This document shows positions 44,143 through 53,002 of a DNA stretch of 64,000 nucleotides, piece after piece (within the stretch, counting starts at the first letter, position 1; the number at the start of each line of letters is the position of its first letter). Where the stretch lies: NCBI RefSeq assembly GCF_001413925.1, contig NZ_LBMJ01000001.1, forward strand, positions 1,900,001 to 1,964,000, in the 5' to 3' direction. The notes beneath the pieces are model-generated. The model was not told where the DNA came from and made no database searches. It was given only the letters and a program-made list of their open reading frames with translations. A program made the position numbers and the translations under genes. This DNA is from Nonlabens sp. YIK11. GTDB lineage: Bacteria; Bacteroidota; Bacteroidia; Flavobacteriales; Flavobacteriaceae.

Positions 44143-45618
44143 TCAAAAACATTCAGGATCATCCAATGTATGAGAGTATGTGACCAACGGATGGGATTCT
44201 TTTAGGATATTTTCCTCCTTCCATTCTTCCATAGCAAGTTTTGGAGGGTATCCGATGTATTCACTCAATTTTTCTACCATCATTTGATAAACATCTTGAG
44301 CGTAATCTTCAGTAGTAGCGATACTGTCGTGAATCGTGAATAATGGAGCCCTCGGATATTTTTCACTAATGAGTTTTGTTATGACATCAAGGATGAGGTG
44401 GCTTTCTATTGACTGTAGTAAACAAGCTAGGGTGTTTTTCTTTTGCTTTTTAATCACCTGAAAAAGTTCGTTAATGTTGGGAAAGCTTTTCTCAAAGACT
44501 TCCTTAAATAGCTTCCTTCTTGACTCTAAACCACGATATCCATTTGCTCCAAAAAGAACTAGAAACATAACATCCTTCAATTGCTTTCTATCTTCGATCG
44601 CAACCCCTGTTGCTAGCCTGATTTGATTATTGAGATATTCGTAAAATGTGCCTGAAGTGACTGCACTAATATAGCTCGTAAAGTCTCTATTTAAAAGGGG
44701 TTTCACACTTTCTACTAGCATAGTATAAGAGGTTTGTAGTTGTGGTGAAGTTTTGTTGATAATGTGGTGGATTGTTAATTTGTTTGAGGATTTTATGGTT
44801 TTTGAGGGATTTTGCGCTTCGTCGGAAATTTTTGAAGATTTGAGACACCAAAAATTTGGATCTAGCAACAATAAACTCATGTAAGGTTGGGAGTTTTTAA
44901 TGTCCAGACTTATTAGAGTTTTACCGTCGTATTTTAAGGCGTTTCTCATCCAACTGGGCATGTTAGTGAGATTAAAGTGAAAACGCTTTACAGTGCTATC
45001 TCTATTCATGTAATAGTCATTGTTCAATATCCTTAACTTAGACACCAACCCATGTTGATATTGTTTCCAAGGGCTCTTGTTTGACCTAATGAATCTTTTC
45101 GAGGAATTGAGACTTTTATGGGGAATCATGCGTTTCCTTCTCGAAAAGTCTAAGTCTAATTTTAAATTTACGAGATCGTTGTTTATCGTAAGCTTTTCGT
45201 CAATCCACTTTGTTAGATGGTGCAGTTCTTTACATCTATTCTGCCTTTTGCTTTTTTGTAATTTTTTACGGAGAGTAAAGTCAGTTATTTCAACGCAGAT
45301 TACCGAACATTCTCGATAAAGCTTGCAAAGACGGTAGCCTTTTGATTTTTGACTTGGTATGTAATGATCATCGCATTCTATTATGCCATGGTCTATTAAA
45401 TAGTCTAGATGCGCTTTATAATTGTGCTTAATGCGCTGTAAAACCTCCGAGTTGAGCGGTACAAAATTGATATAAAGGTAGTCGCTTGCCAATTGAGATC
45501 GACACAGGATTGAATCAACAACATATATTAAGAAGTCTTTTTTAAAGCCTTTAAAATTTGGTTGATTGGATGCAATGAGCTTATCAACCTCAAATAAGGT
45601 CGGGATATAATTGTACAT
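44143..45618 (-). CDS. Putative replication protein of the island, polymerase-palm-like
   Basis: The 491-residue protein contains three segments in the order expected for palm-type polymerases of the A family or T7 RNA polymerase: SLDIKNSQPYM (Asp), a FGANGYRGLESRRK region (motif B-like, with Gly, Tyr and Arg/Lys) and FTIHDSI (the His-Asp of motif C). Similar proteins are found on Bacteroidota integrative elements, where they probably initiate or carry out replication. I could not confirm family membership, so the assignment stays tentative. It lies between the HTH gene at 45683 and the TPR-peptidase operon. Confidence 0.45.
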   Translation of the reverse strand: MYNYIPTLFEVDKLIASNQPNFKGFKKDFLIYVVDSILCRSQLASDYLYINFVPLNSEVLQRIKHNYKAHLDYLIDHGIIECDDHYIPSQKSKGYRLCKLYRECSVICVEITDFTLRKKLQKSKRQNRCKELHHLTKWIDEKLTINNDLVNLKLDLDFSRRKRMIPHKSLNSSKRFIRSNKSPWKQYQHGLVSKLRILNNDYYMNRDSTVKRFHFNLTNMPSWMRNALKYDGKTLISLDIKNSQPYMSLLLLDPNFWCLKSSKISDEAQNPSKTIKSSNKLTIHHIINKTSPQLQTSYTMLVESVKPLLNRDFTSYISAVTSGTFYEYLNNQIRLATGVAIEDRKQLKDVMFLVLFGANGYRGLESRRKLFKEVFEKSFPNINELFQVIKKQKKNTLACLLQSIESHLILDVITKLISEKYPRAPLFTIHDSIATTEDYAQDVYQMMVEKLSEYIGYPPKLAMEEWKEENILKESHPLVTYSHTLDDPECF

Positions 45619-45682
45619 AAAAGATGTTCAAAATGACACAGGAGAGTGCGAGTCCATAAATGCAATGAACTTGTCTTCTTAC

Positions 45683-45994
45683 TTAATTAATCTTTTGAAG
45701 CATCTCGGTTACCGTATGTTTGCGATCCGCTTTGAGCCATTCTATTATCTCTGATTTAAAGAAATAGAGTCGATTTCCTTTCTTTTGGTAGGGAATTTCC
45801 CTTCGTTGGCAGTAGCCATAGAGCGTGTTCACTTTGAGACCCGTTAAGGCAGAAACATCTTGAATATTAATAGGCAAATCATCATTATGTTCGTTTGATG
45901 ATTGATTTAGTATAATTGTTTTAAGCTCTTCAATCTCATTTTGAAGGGTCAAGATTAGAGCAGGAAGGTTTTCAAATGTTACTGTAGAATTCAT
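45683..45994 (-). CDS. Excisionase-type helix-turn-helix protein
   Basis: The 103-residue protein has a MerR-like winged HTH of the HTH_17/excisionase class (NIQDVSALTGLKVNTLYGYCQRREIPYQKKGNRLYF) after a coiled N terminus. Such proteins bend DNA at attachment sites to direct excision or regulate element genes. It lies upstream of the replication-like gene and downstream of the integrase pair. Confidence 0.8.
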   Translation of the reverse strand: MNSTVTFENLPALILTLQNEIEELKTIILNQSSNEHNDDLPINIQDVSALTGLKVNTLYGYCQRREIPYQKKGNRLYFFKSEIIEWLKADRKHTVTEMLQKIN

Positions 45995-46096
45995 TGTTAG
46001 TACTTATCATTTAGTAGTACAACATTATCGCTGATTCACGGTGACACAAAAACCTTTGTAAAACTTGTAAGTATGTGCAAGGTTCTGTAAGTATAT

Positions 46097-46921
46097 TCAA
46101 TACTTTCTTCTAAAGTGACTCTGGCCACCTTTGTCCTTAGTGAAGTCAACAAAGTATTGAATAAGTAGATTTAAATATTTTTGCTTTTCTCCCTGTGAAC
46201 CTCTAGCAATATCCTTATAGAATCTATAAAACACATCACCAATGTCGCCTTTCGTTCTGTAGCGAATCAATCTAATTTTCTCCTTTGGTACATCAAGATC
46301 TTCGAATGCTGATTTTAAAAATTTATTTAAATCTAGCTTACTAATTACACCTTTGTTCAGAAGCTCTTTCTCGTAGAATTTAAAAACCTCTTCAGGTGGT
46401 ACATTATCAAAATTGTTGATGAAATTGATAGGTAGAATTTCACCGTCCACACCTGAAGAATCGTTTCTATTGCTATTGGGGTCAAGACTAAAACACAACA
46501 TCTCAAAAATCGATTCCATCGTGAGCTCGACTTTGGTAATATAATCTTTAAAAAATTTTAATGCTTCTGATTCACTGACTTTGATACCCTGTTGAATCTC
46601 AGCAACCATATGATCCTGCTGAACAGATGCTATACAAGCGGTAGATCCACACCATATCATATCTTTAAGGCGTTTACAAATTTCGATCGCTTGCTCTGGC
46701 TCAATCTGATCTCTTCTCATTTGAATTTTTAACGCATATATTTCATTTTCTATTATGTATGGATATTTCAATTCAAAAGATGATATTAGCTTAAAGAAGG
46801 TGTCTGGAGGTAAGTTTGCGTTAATATTTTTACCTCTAACTTCAATCTCTGGTTCAGGGTCTATAACAATGGAATGCTGAGTTTGCATAAAAAACTCCTC
46901 AGCCATTTTTAAAAAATTCAT
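46097..46921 (-). CDS. Hypothetical protein of the integrative island
   Basis: The 274-residue protein has no recognised domain. It is mainly helical and acidic and contains a segment (MIWCGSTACIASVQQDHMVAEI) of unknown meaning. Its start overlaps the stop of the integrase gene by 4 nt (46918-46921), so the two are translationally coupled. RteC-like regulators occupy similar positions in Bacteroides conjugative transposons, but no sequence similarity was seen. Confidence 0.55.
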   Translation of the reverse strand: MNFLKMAEEFFMQTQHSIVIDPEPEIEVRGKNINANLPPDTFFKLISSFELKYPYIIENEIYALKIQMRRDQIEPEQAIEICKRLKDMIWCGSTACIASVQQDHMVAEIQQGIKVSESEALKFFKDYITKVELTMESIFEMLCFSLDPNSNRNDSSGVDGEILPINFINNFDNVPPEEVFKFYEKELLNKGVISKLDLNKFLKSAFEDLDVPKEKIRLIRYRTKGDIGDVFYRFYKDIARGSQGEKQKYLNLLIQYFVDFTKDKGGQSHFRRKY

Positions 46922-48063
46922 GATTTTCTGAGTTTGATTTTTCCAGCAGCTTTGAATTTACTCTCGTTAGTGATTTTTGCATACACCTGAGTCGTTCCGA
47001 CGTCTTTATGTCCCAACATTTTTGAGACGGTATAAATGTCAGTACCCCCTAGTAATTGGAGAGTTGCATAGGTGTGCCTAAAGCAGTGGAAAGTGATTTC
47101 TTTTGTGATTCCCGCAGCTCCAATCCATTGATAAAGGTGCTTATTTTGGTATGCGGAATATTCCAATCCTTCAAAAACGAAGTCATACTCTTTTCTTTTT
47201 TCTCCAAGCAGCTCATATGCTTCTTTTGAAATAGGGTGGTACTCTGGAGAACCCGTTTTTAATTGATCAAAAAATATCATGTACCCAAGATTATCGATAT
47301 GCCTTATTTTACCCCATGTCAATGCTTTAATATCCGAGAATCGCAAACCCGTAAGAGCAGAAAATAACGCTGCTTTTTTCAATAAAGGGTTGTTACAATC
47401 AGTTTGATAAAGTCGTATCAATTCATCCTGCGTTAAAAACTCACGTCTGGTTTCGGCCTTTGGAATAGGGTTAACCTTTGAACTTAAATCTTCGGCTAAG
47501 TAGCCATCTTTGAACCCTGATTTTAAGGCTGCTTTGACTTTATTAAAATACGAATGAGCGGTATTTTGAGATAGCTTACTCTTTTTACTACGTACGCTAT
47601 TACTATTCAATAGATATCTCTTATATCTTTCTAAAACGTCAATATTTAGTTCGTTGAACTTGATGCTGCCGTTGCAAAACTCAACTAAATAGTTTAAAGC
47701 GGACTTCCAAGACTTCTTATTACTTCCTTTTCGCTCGGAAGCTAGACCTTGACAATACTTAATAAAACATTTATTCCCTGCCTCGATTTTTCTTTTCTGA
47801 TCTAACTCGAAGGCAGTGTATATTTCTGGTTTGTTTAGTTCGTTTTCTCTTTTTAAACACAATTGCTCTGCGATATACAACTTTTGCTTGTTCGACTGTT
47901 TCTCAGTGGTTGTTTTTGGTTTGGAAAGTATATATAGACCAAGGAACTCCCTTCTAGTAAACCCATCCTTATTTGGGTTTTTTATAGGAGGGTAAAAGTC
48001 TAAGTAAAGGCTTTGACGGCCTCTAGTAATAGTTTTTTTTCTTAGTGTAACTTTTACAGTCAT
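46918..48063 (-). CDS. Tyrosine-family site-specific integrase
   Basis: The 381-residue protein has an N-terminal arm-binding domain (VKVTLRKKTITRGRQSLYL), a core-binding SAM-like domain (about 95-215) and a catalytic domain with Arg241 (TGLRFSD), His326/Arg329 (HCFRH), a GHKD segment and nucleophile Tyr361 (QVYAK). It belongs to the group that integrates Bacteroidota elements. It lies about 800 bp from the mnmE 3' end, with the arm-type repeats between, as expected for an element that inserts there. It is preceded by an HTH protein gene only 4 nt away. Confidence 0.9.
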   Translation of the reverse strand: MTVKVTLRKKTITRGRQSLYLDFYPPIKNPNKDGFTRREFLGLYILSKPKTTTEKQSNKQKLYIAEQLCLKRENELNKPEIYTAFELDQKRKIEAGNKCFIKYCQGLASERKGSNKKSWKSALNYLVEFCNGSIKFNELNIDVLERYKRYLLNSNSVRSKKSKLSQNTAHSYFNKVKAALKSGFKDGYLAEDLSSKVNPIPKAETRREFLTQDELIRLYQTDCNNPLLKKAALFSALTGLRFSDIKALTWGKIRHIDNLGYMIFFDQLKTGSPEYHPISKEAYELLGEKRKEYDFVFEGLEYSAYQNKHLYQWIGAAGITKEITFHCFRHTYATLQLLGGTDIYTVSKMLGHKDVGTTQVYAKITNESKFKAAGKIKLRKS

Positions 48064-48067
48064 TCAA

Positions 48068-48631
48068 TTAATTTTCAGAGCCATCAAAAATTCTGTCTAT
48101 CTCATTTTTAAGTACATATGAAAACTTGCCTTGTCTGAATTTGGCAATGTCATATTTCTTAAGAATCGTGTATAATGCGCTTTGAGATATTCCATAGAGG
48201 TCAGATATCTCTTTCAAGGAATAACAATCTTTGAGATTTGGGGTTCTATAGGCTGACTTCGTTGATGAACTGCTTGAGGGTTCAGCGAATAGTTCTTCAA
48301 GAGAAACCTTATCAATTCTCGTCATCCTTTCTCCAAGATTGATTGCTTGTACTTTGTTTAATTTTATTAATCTGTAAATGGTTTTAGTCGAGCAACCTAA
48401 AAATTCAGATGCCTCATTTACAGTAAGAATTCTTTTGTCATGTAATGAGGCCTTTGGTTTCGAAGACCTTTTTAATGTACCGTTAGCGGCCTCTATTTTT
48501 TCATTCCTTTTTCTAGCCTTATAGGCTCTTTTGGCGCAAGTGTCTCCACAGTATTTTGTTACTGTAGTTTTGGCTGTAAACTCCTTCTCACAATGCTGGC
48601 AAACACGTTTAATTCTAATATTACTGCTCAT
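48068..48631 (-). CDS. Zinc-finger and double helix-turn-helix protein of the island
   Basis: The 187-residue protein begins with a zinc-binding motif (CQHCEKEFTAKTTVTKYCGDTC), followed by two excisionase-type HTH segments (ILTVNEASEFLGCSTKTIYRLI and YSLKEISDLYGISQSALYTIL). It reads out directly into the integrase gene. The probable role is to regulate the integrase or assist it at the nearby repeats (48705-48844). This N-terminal zinc finger with tandem HTH is common in Bacteroidota integrative elements. Confidence 0.75.
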   Translation of the reverse strand: MSSNIRIKRVCQHCEKEFTAKTTVTKYCGDTCAKRAYKARKRNEKIEAANGTLKRSSKPKASLHDKRILTVNEASEFLGCSTKTIYRLIKLNKVQAINLGERMTRIDKVSLEELFAEPSSSSSTKSAYRTPNLKDCYSLKEISDLYGISQSALYTILKKYDIAKFRQGKFSYVLKNEIDRIFDGSEN

Positions 48632-48704
48632 TTCGTTTACTTAAATAGAATTAACATCTAATAAGGGTAGATAAGGGACATTTTCTCTCCATTCCATGTA
48701 ACAA

Positions 48705-48744
48705 ATTTGTACCTCATTTTGTCAGGTACAAATTAGGTACAAAA
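48705..48744. repeat. Arm-type repeats at the right end of the island
   Basis: GGTACAAAT at 48725 and GGTACAAAA at 48736 are 11 bp apart, as at the left end. An inverted copy (ATTTGTACC) lies at 48705-48713. Confidence 0.65.
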
Positions 48745-48811
48745 CAAAACAGTAACAAAATTATATCCAAGAATAAATGGACGAAATAAAAAACGCAACT
48801 ATAATGCGGAA

Positions 48812-48844
48812 TTAAGCAAGTATTAAGCAAGTATTACGCAACTA
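48812..48844. repeat. Three tandem 11-bp iterons next to the attachment site
   Basis: TTAAGCAAGTA, TTAAGCAAGTA and TTACGCAACTA are exactly contiguous. They lie 33 bp from the mnmE end and are likely binding sites for integrase or excisionase. Confidence 0.7.
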
Positions 48845-48876
48845 CTACGATTCGTAAATGTTTATCTGAGGTAGGT

Positions 48877-50313
48877 CTATTTCCCGATGCAGAATTGACT
48901 AAAAATATTACCTAACAGCTCGTCGTTTGTGATCTCGCCGGTAATGAGGCCTAAAGACTCGGCGGTAGCTTTGATGTCGATAGCGAGAAATTCACTGGAA
49001 ATATCGTTGGCGATTCCTTGCTGGACTTCTAGAAGTGATGCATAGGCTTTTTGCAAAGCATCATAGTGTCTTGCGTTGCTCACAATGCTATCATCACCGC
49101 TCAAGGCACCGCTTTGAAAGCTTGCTACCAGTGCCTCTTTCATCTCATCAACTCCAGTACCTGATTTTGCGCTTAGCGAGATAACGATCGTTTCTGGAGA
49201 ACGTTTTTTGATTTGCTTCGTGATTTCGGCGTGTTGTAATCCTGTGATTTCATCAAGTTTATTGAGGACAACAATAACGGGTTTGTCAGGAAAGCGCTCC
49301 TTCAAAATCTGGATACGCATCAGGCAATGCACAATTCGCGGATTAGAATCCAGCTGTGTCGCATCCAGCAGATATAAAACCAGTCTGGATTGCTCTGCCT
49401 TTGCATAACTGCGTTGGATTCCCATGGTTTCAATAGTATCCGTCGTCTCACGTATACCTGCAGTATCTATAAACCTAAACCTGATGCCGTCAATATTGAT
49501 CTCGTCCTCAATGCTATCACGCGTTGTACCCGCGATCTCGCTTACAATAGCTTTCTCCTCGTTGAGTAAGGCATTCAACAGGGTTGATTTTCCCACATTG
49601 GGTTCTCCTACAATCGCGATGGGAATACCAGATTTCAATACATTACCCAGCGCGAAAGAATCAATAAGCTTGCGCAATGTTTTTTGGGCATTGGCCAGTA
49701 AAACCTTGAGGTCGTCACGGTTGGCAAATTCCACATCTTCCTCGCTAAAATCCAGTTCCAATTCAATCATACTGGAAAAATTGAGCAATTGCTTGCGCAA
49801 ATCTTGGAGTTCGCTAGAAAAGCCACCGCGCATTTGTTGCAGAGCAATTTGGTGTGCCGTGGCGCTTTCGCTAGAAATCAGGTCTGCAACGGCTTCGGCT
49901 TGTGATAGGTCCATTTTTGCATTGAGAAATGCCTGTAGGGTAAACTCACCTGCCGCGGCCATGCGAGCACCTTGTCTCAAACACAATCCTATGATTTCCT
50001 GCTGTATGTAGATGGAACCATGGCAAGAGATCTCAACCACATGCTCACCGGTGTAGGATCTGGGCGCGTCAAATCTGGTCAGTAGCACCTGATCTACGAT
50101 ACGATCGCCGTCATAAACGTGTCCCAAAGTCACAGTGTTGGGATGCAGTCTTTCATAGAGTTTGGCTGTTGGTTTTGAGTTCGCTTTCGCGAAAGCGGGA
50201 ACAAAAATAGCCGCAGCAATATCATGGGATTCCGGACCAGAAAGCCTCACTACTGCAATGGCACCAGAACCAGCCGGCGTGGCAAGCGCCACAATCGTAT
50301 CGTTTTTAAACAT
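48877..50313 (-). CDS. mnmE: tRNA modification GTPase MnmE (TrmE)
   Basis: From the ATG at 50313 the protein has 478 residues: an N-terminal tetrahydrofolate-binding domain (about 1-125), a helical domain interrupted by the GTPase domain (about 215-375; G1 GEPNVGKS, G2/G3 GTTRD and DTAG) and the C-terminal FCIGK with the catalytic cysteine. MnmE with MnmG adds carboxymethylaminomethyl to U34 of certain tRNAs. An upstream in-frame ATG (50370) was rejected, because TACCTTTG at 50318-50325 is a good -7 box and the mRNA would be nearly leaderless. The 3' end is supplied by the inserted island. Confidence 0.95.
   Translation of the reverse strand: MFKNDTIVALATPAGSGAIAVVRLSGPESHDIAAAIFVPAFAKANSKPTAKLYERLHPNTVTLGHVYDGDRIVDQVLLTRFDAPRSYTGEHVVEISCHGSIYIQQEIIGLCLRQGARMAAAGEFTLQAFLNAKMDLSQAEAVADLISSESATAHQIALQQMRGGFSSELQDLRKQLLNFSSMIELELDFSEEDVEFANRDDLKVLLANAQKTLRKLIDSFALGNVLKSGIPIAIVGEPNVGKSTLLNALLNEEKAIVSEIAGTTRDSIEDEINIDGIRFRFIDTAGIRETTDTIETMGIQRSYAKAEQSRLVLYLLDATQLDSNPRIVHCLMRIQILKERFPDKPVIVVLNKLDEITGLQHAEITKQIKKRSPETIVISLSAKSGTGVDEMKEALVASFQSGALSGDDSIVSNARHYDALQKAYASLLEVQQGIANDISSEFLAIDIKATAESLGLITGEITNDELLGNIFSQFCIGK
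48878..48894. repeat. Genuine mnmE 3' end, copy 3 of the attachment core
   Basis: TATTTCCCGATGCAGAA differs by one base from the cores at 22400 and 37509. On the minus strand it encodes the last five residues of MnmE and the stop. Confidence 0.8.
50182..50197. repeat. 16-bp palindrome inside mnmE
   Basis: Perfect copy near the 5' end of the gene, read as PAFAKAN in the N-terminal domain. It is in one of the most conserved proteins of the window. Confidence 0.95.
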
Positions 50314-50317
50314 ACTA

Positions 50318-50325
50318 CAAAGGTA
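50318..50325 (-). promoter_or_regulatory. -7 box (TACCTTTG) of mnmE
   Basis: Perfect TAnnTTTG on the minus strand, 4 nt from the start codon, so the mRNA is probably leaderless or has a very short leader. Confidence 0.6.
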
Positions 50326-50338
50326 GCGATTGGAGCAT

Positions 50339-50367
50339 AAAAAAACCGCTGTGGAAAAACAGCGGTT
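50339..50367 (-). terminator. Intrinsic terminator of the T9SS protein gene
   Basis: Stem AACCGCTGT/ACAGCGGTT (50344-50352 and 50359-50367), then seven T on the minus strand. Confidence 0.85.
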
Positions 50368-50389
50368 CATTCATGATATAAACTAAGGA

Positions 50390-52807
50390 CTAATTCAAAA
50401 TCACCTTGCTAGATTTGGATGTGCTACCATCTGTAATCTCAAAAATATACATGCCATTTGCGATAGTCGACACATCGATTTTTGCTGTGTTACCTGTATT
50501 TACAATCGCTTTAGTAGCTATAGTTTGACCTAATAAATTAGTGATTGTTAATGTCAAATCAGTGGAATCGAACCCAGCAGTGGTGATGTTTAGTTGGTCA
50601 CCATTGGTTGGGTTAGGGTACACCTTCAAAACCAGATTTTGACTGTCGATAAGGCTAGCCGTATCTTTAGTAAACTTGATGTAGAAACGATCGGCATCAG
50701 CACTCATATCCTGATTGTTGATTTGAAAGTCAATATTGTTGAGACCTTCAGACAACGTCTGTTCTGTATTCAAAAATCGATCGACTAGTATCGCAGTCGC
50801 CTCGCTAGCCAGATTATCGACTCTAATACTCATGCTATAGTCGTTACGCTTATAGTTAAGCAGATTTAGCTGCATTTCTTCATCGTTATCTGGTAAGGCT
50901 CTACTTTCATAAGCCAAGTAAGAAGATCCTTTAAGAAGCGACAAGTTTTCTTCAGGATTGAAAATCTTATTGGAATCGTTAATGTTGATCTCGTTGTCAC
51001 CATCAAAAACAATTTTAAGATCATCCAGGCGCACAGTATTACCATCCACCATAGAATACAAAGTTAACTTCATACTTGCAACATCTTCATTTGAGAATGT
51101 GACCAAATTGCTGTTGGAAGGCGATCTGTCATCCAGTTCAAACCCTATGGATGCAGCGCCATCTCCCGCTGTTGCCACAAAAAACGATTGACCTGGCTGG
51201 ACATATAAAAACGGAGTTTCCGTAGGATCTGTAGTACCTGTACTAATCGTTTCATAACCACCTTGTGTCGCTTTATTAGCGTTCCATACGTAAATGAAAT
51301 TAGTATTCAAGTTAGATTTGGTCAGGTTCCTAAAATCTACAACTGCTTGGAAAGGGTTACCGACGAGGCTAAAGTTGCCACCTACTTCATTCAAATTGCT
51401 AAATGTAGCTCCATCAAGATCAGGGGTTCCTGTAGCGCGTAGAACGACATTACTGTTAGGTGCTGGTGCTGGTGTAGCGGTTAAGTTATAATTACGGTCG
51501 CCACGTATGAATAAACGGTAGGGCGTTCCAGCGCTAAGAGTATTCACATCTGTATTGTCAATAGGTTGCCATGCCACCTGCTGATTTGCAGAAACGTCTG
51601 TATTGTCAAATGAGAACATCGATGGATTACCAGAAGGAGTAGCATCAAAACCATTAGCACCAGTTTCTGAACCCGTTATATGGGTTCCAACTCCTGGTAC
51701 GCTATTGCCGTTGTCTTGCCAGTTGGCAAAAATTGATCCTGATGTATTCACTGCAGAGGTTACAAAACGAAACGCTCTTCTATTATTATTTGCTGCAGGA
51801 ATAAATCGTTCTACCGTGATGTCACCGTTAACGGTAGCCGTGGCACTATTTAATAATTGGGCGGTACCGCTGGCACTACTGGCAAAACGAGTCGTTCCAT
51901 TGTTAGTCAAAGAACCGTTGAGGTTCATGACTTGATTAGCTGCTATTGTCAAAGTAGAACCGGTATTGACCGTTATAGAATTATCGATGGTAATAGGTAC
52001 ATCTGTTATAACGGCATTTTGAATGGTGATTTGGTCTTCTGCTCCAGGAGGATTTCCATTGGTCCAAACGCCTGGACTGCTCCAAAAACCTGCACTTGCC
52101 GTGGCCGCAATGCCTAGGGTTCTACCTTGTGGGTAATCAAAATATTGTGTAAAAGTCATTTCGTTGAGTTTCCCTGGATTTCCTGCAGAGATTCCGCCAC
52201 CTAACGCTTCGTCAGATGAAAACATTCCATTCGGATCTCCGTCATTCGGATTCCCGTAGGTAGCTAAGAATCCAAAATTAAGACCAGTTGAGCCGTCAAG
52301 CCCTAAATCACTCCAATTAAAAGAGAATGTAAAAGAAACATCACCAGAATTAAACCCTGAGCCAACATTTTTTATAAAATTAAGTTCATTATTTCCAGCA
52401 CCAGTGCCGACGTTACCGTTACTTGGAATAGAAAACAATTTTGGCTGGTTAGTATTGATTGCTATTGCATGAGAAACCTCAAAACCAGGAGGGAAAAAGA
52501 TAGCAGAAGAATTTGCATTTGATACTGCACGTCGATAATCATCGCTGGTGTCATTAATATCTACAGTATTTGTTCTACCAGTCGAACTTGCAGATATGTA
52601 AATTACCATGGTATCATTGAAGCCCGCACCACCTTTAGTAAAAGTTCCTGTGACCGTTGTCCCATCATCTGTCAATTGAAGAGTACCGTTGCCAACAGGT
52701 CCTCCAAAACCGGTATTCCCATTTCCATTGTAAGTAACTTGTTGTGCGTGTACACAAATCGTTGCTATAAAAAACGAAAAGATTATCGTAAAGTAATTTC
52801 TTGTCAT
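50390..52807 (-). CDS. Large secreted protein with T9SS C-terminal sorting domain
   Basis: From the ATG at 52807 the protein has 805 residues with a signal peptide (MTRNYFTIIFSFFIATICVHA), a long beta-rich region with Thr/Ser/Gly/Asn-rich repeats and a type A T9SS sorting domain (about 725-805; LVLKVYPNPTNGDQLNI and the terminal GMYIFEITDG). It resembles flavobacterial surface adhesins or matrix proteins but no specific domain was recognised. Upstream in-frame ATG codons (52828, 52870) precede a non-hydrophobic extension and were rejected. It is followed by a strong terminator. Confidence 0.75.
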   Translation of the reverse strand: MTRNYFTIIFSFFIATICVHAQQVTYNGNGNTGFGGPVGNGTLQLTDDGTTVTGTFTKGGAGFNDTMVIYISASSTGRTNTVDINDTSDDYRRAVSNANSSAIFFPPGFEVSHAIAINTNQPKLFSIPSNGNVGTGAGNNELNFIKNVGSGFNSGDVSFTFSFNWSDLGLDGSTGLNFGFLATYGNPNDGDPNGMFSSDEALGGGISAGNPGKLNEMTFTQYFDYPQGRTLGIAATASAGFWSSPGVWTNGNPPGAEDQITIQNAVITDVPITIDNSITVNTGSTLTIAANQVMNLNGSLTNNGTTRFASSASGTAQLLNSATATVNGDITVERFIPAANNNRRAFRFVTSAVNTSGSIFANWQDNGNSVPGVGTHITGSETGANGFDATPSGNPSMFSFDNTDVSANQQVAWQPIDNTDVNTLSAGTPYRLFIRGDRNYNLTATPAPAPNSNVVLRATGTPDLDGATFSNLNEVGGNFSLVGNPFQAVVDFRNLTKSNLNTNFIYVWNANKATQGGYETISTGTTDPTETPFLYVQPGQSFFVATAGDGAASIGFELDDRSPSNSNLVTFSNEDVASMKLTLYSMVDGNTVRLDDLKIVFDGDNEININDSNKIFNPEENLSLLKGSSYLAYESRALPDNDEEMQLNLLNYKRNDYSMSIRVDNLASEATAILVDRFLNTEQTLSEGLNNIDFQINNQDMSADADRFYIKFTKDTASLIDSQNLVLKVYPNPTNGDQLNITTAGFDSTDLTLTITNLLGQTIATKAIVNTGNTAKIDVSTIANGMYIFEITDGSTSKSSKVILN

Positions 52808-53002
52808 AATTATTTTAATTTGTTTCATATCAAATATATCCAAATTGTTGATTCCACAAAGGCATAACACCTTGCTTATACAGAGTTTATCTCAATTTTT
52901 AACAAATAAATAGGTGCCTCGTTTTACTATAACGTTTTCGCTAGATCTAGTAAATTCAATTGTTCTTAATTTCTTATTTTTAGGTATCTAACTTTTGAAT
53001 TC

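Noticed and set aside
43881..44162. Minus-strand frame of 93 codons before the TPR-peptidase gene
   Set aside because: It overlaps the TPR-peptidase start in another frame by 80 nt and reads as low-complexity non-coding sequence without motifs.
48812..48844. Possible CRISPR-like repeats
   Set aside because: The three 11-bp units are contiguous with no spacers, which is iteron-like rather than CRISPR.
49863..49880. Degenerate palindrome-like GCGCTTTCGCTAGAAA in mnmE
   Set aside because: Too many mismatches to distinguish from chance; not counted among the copies.
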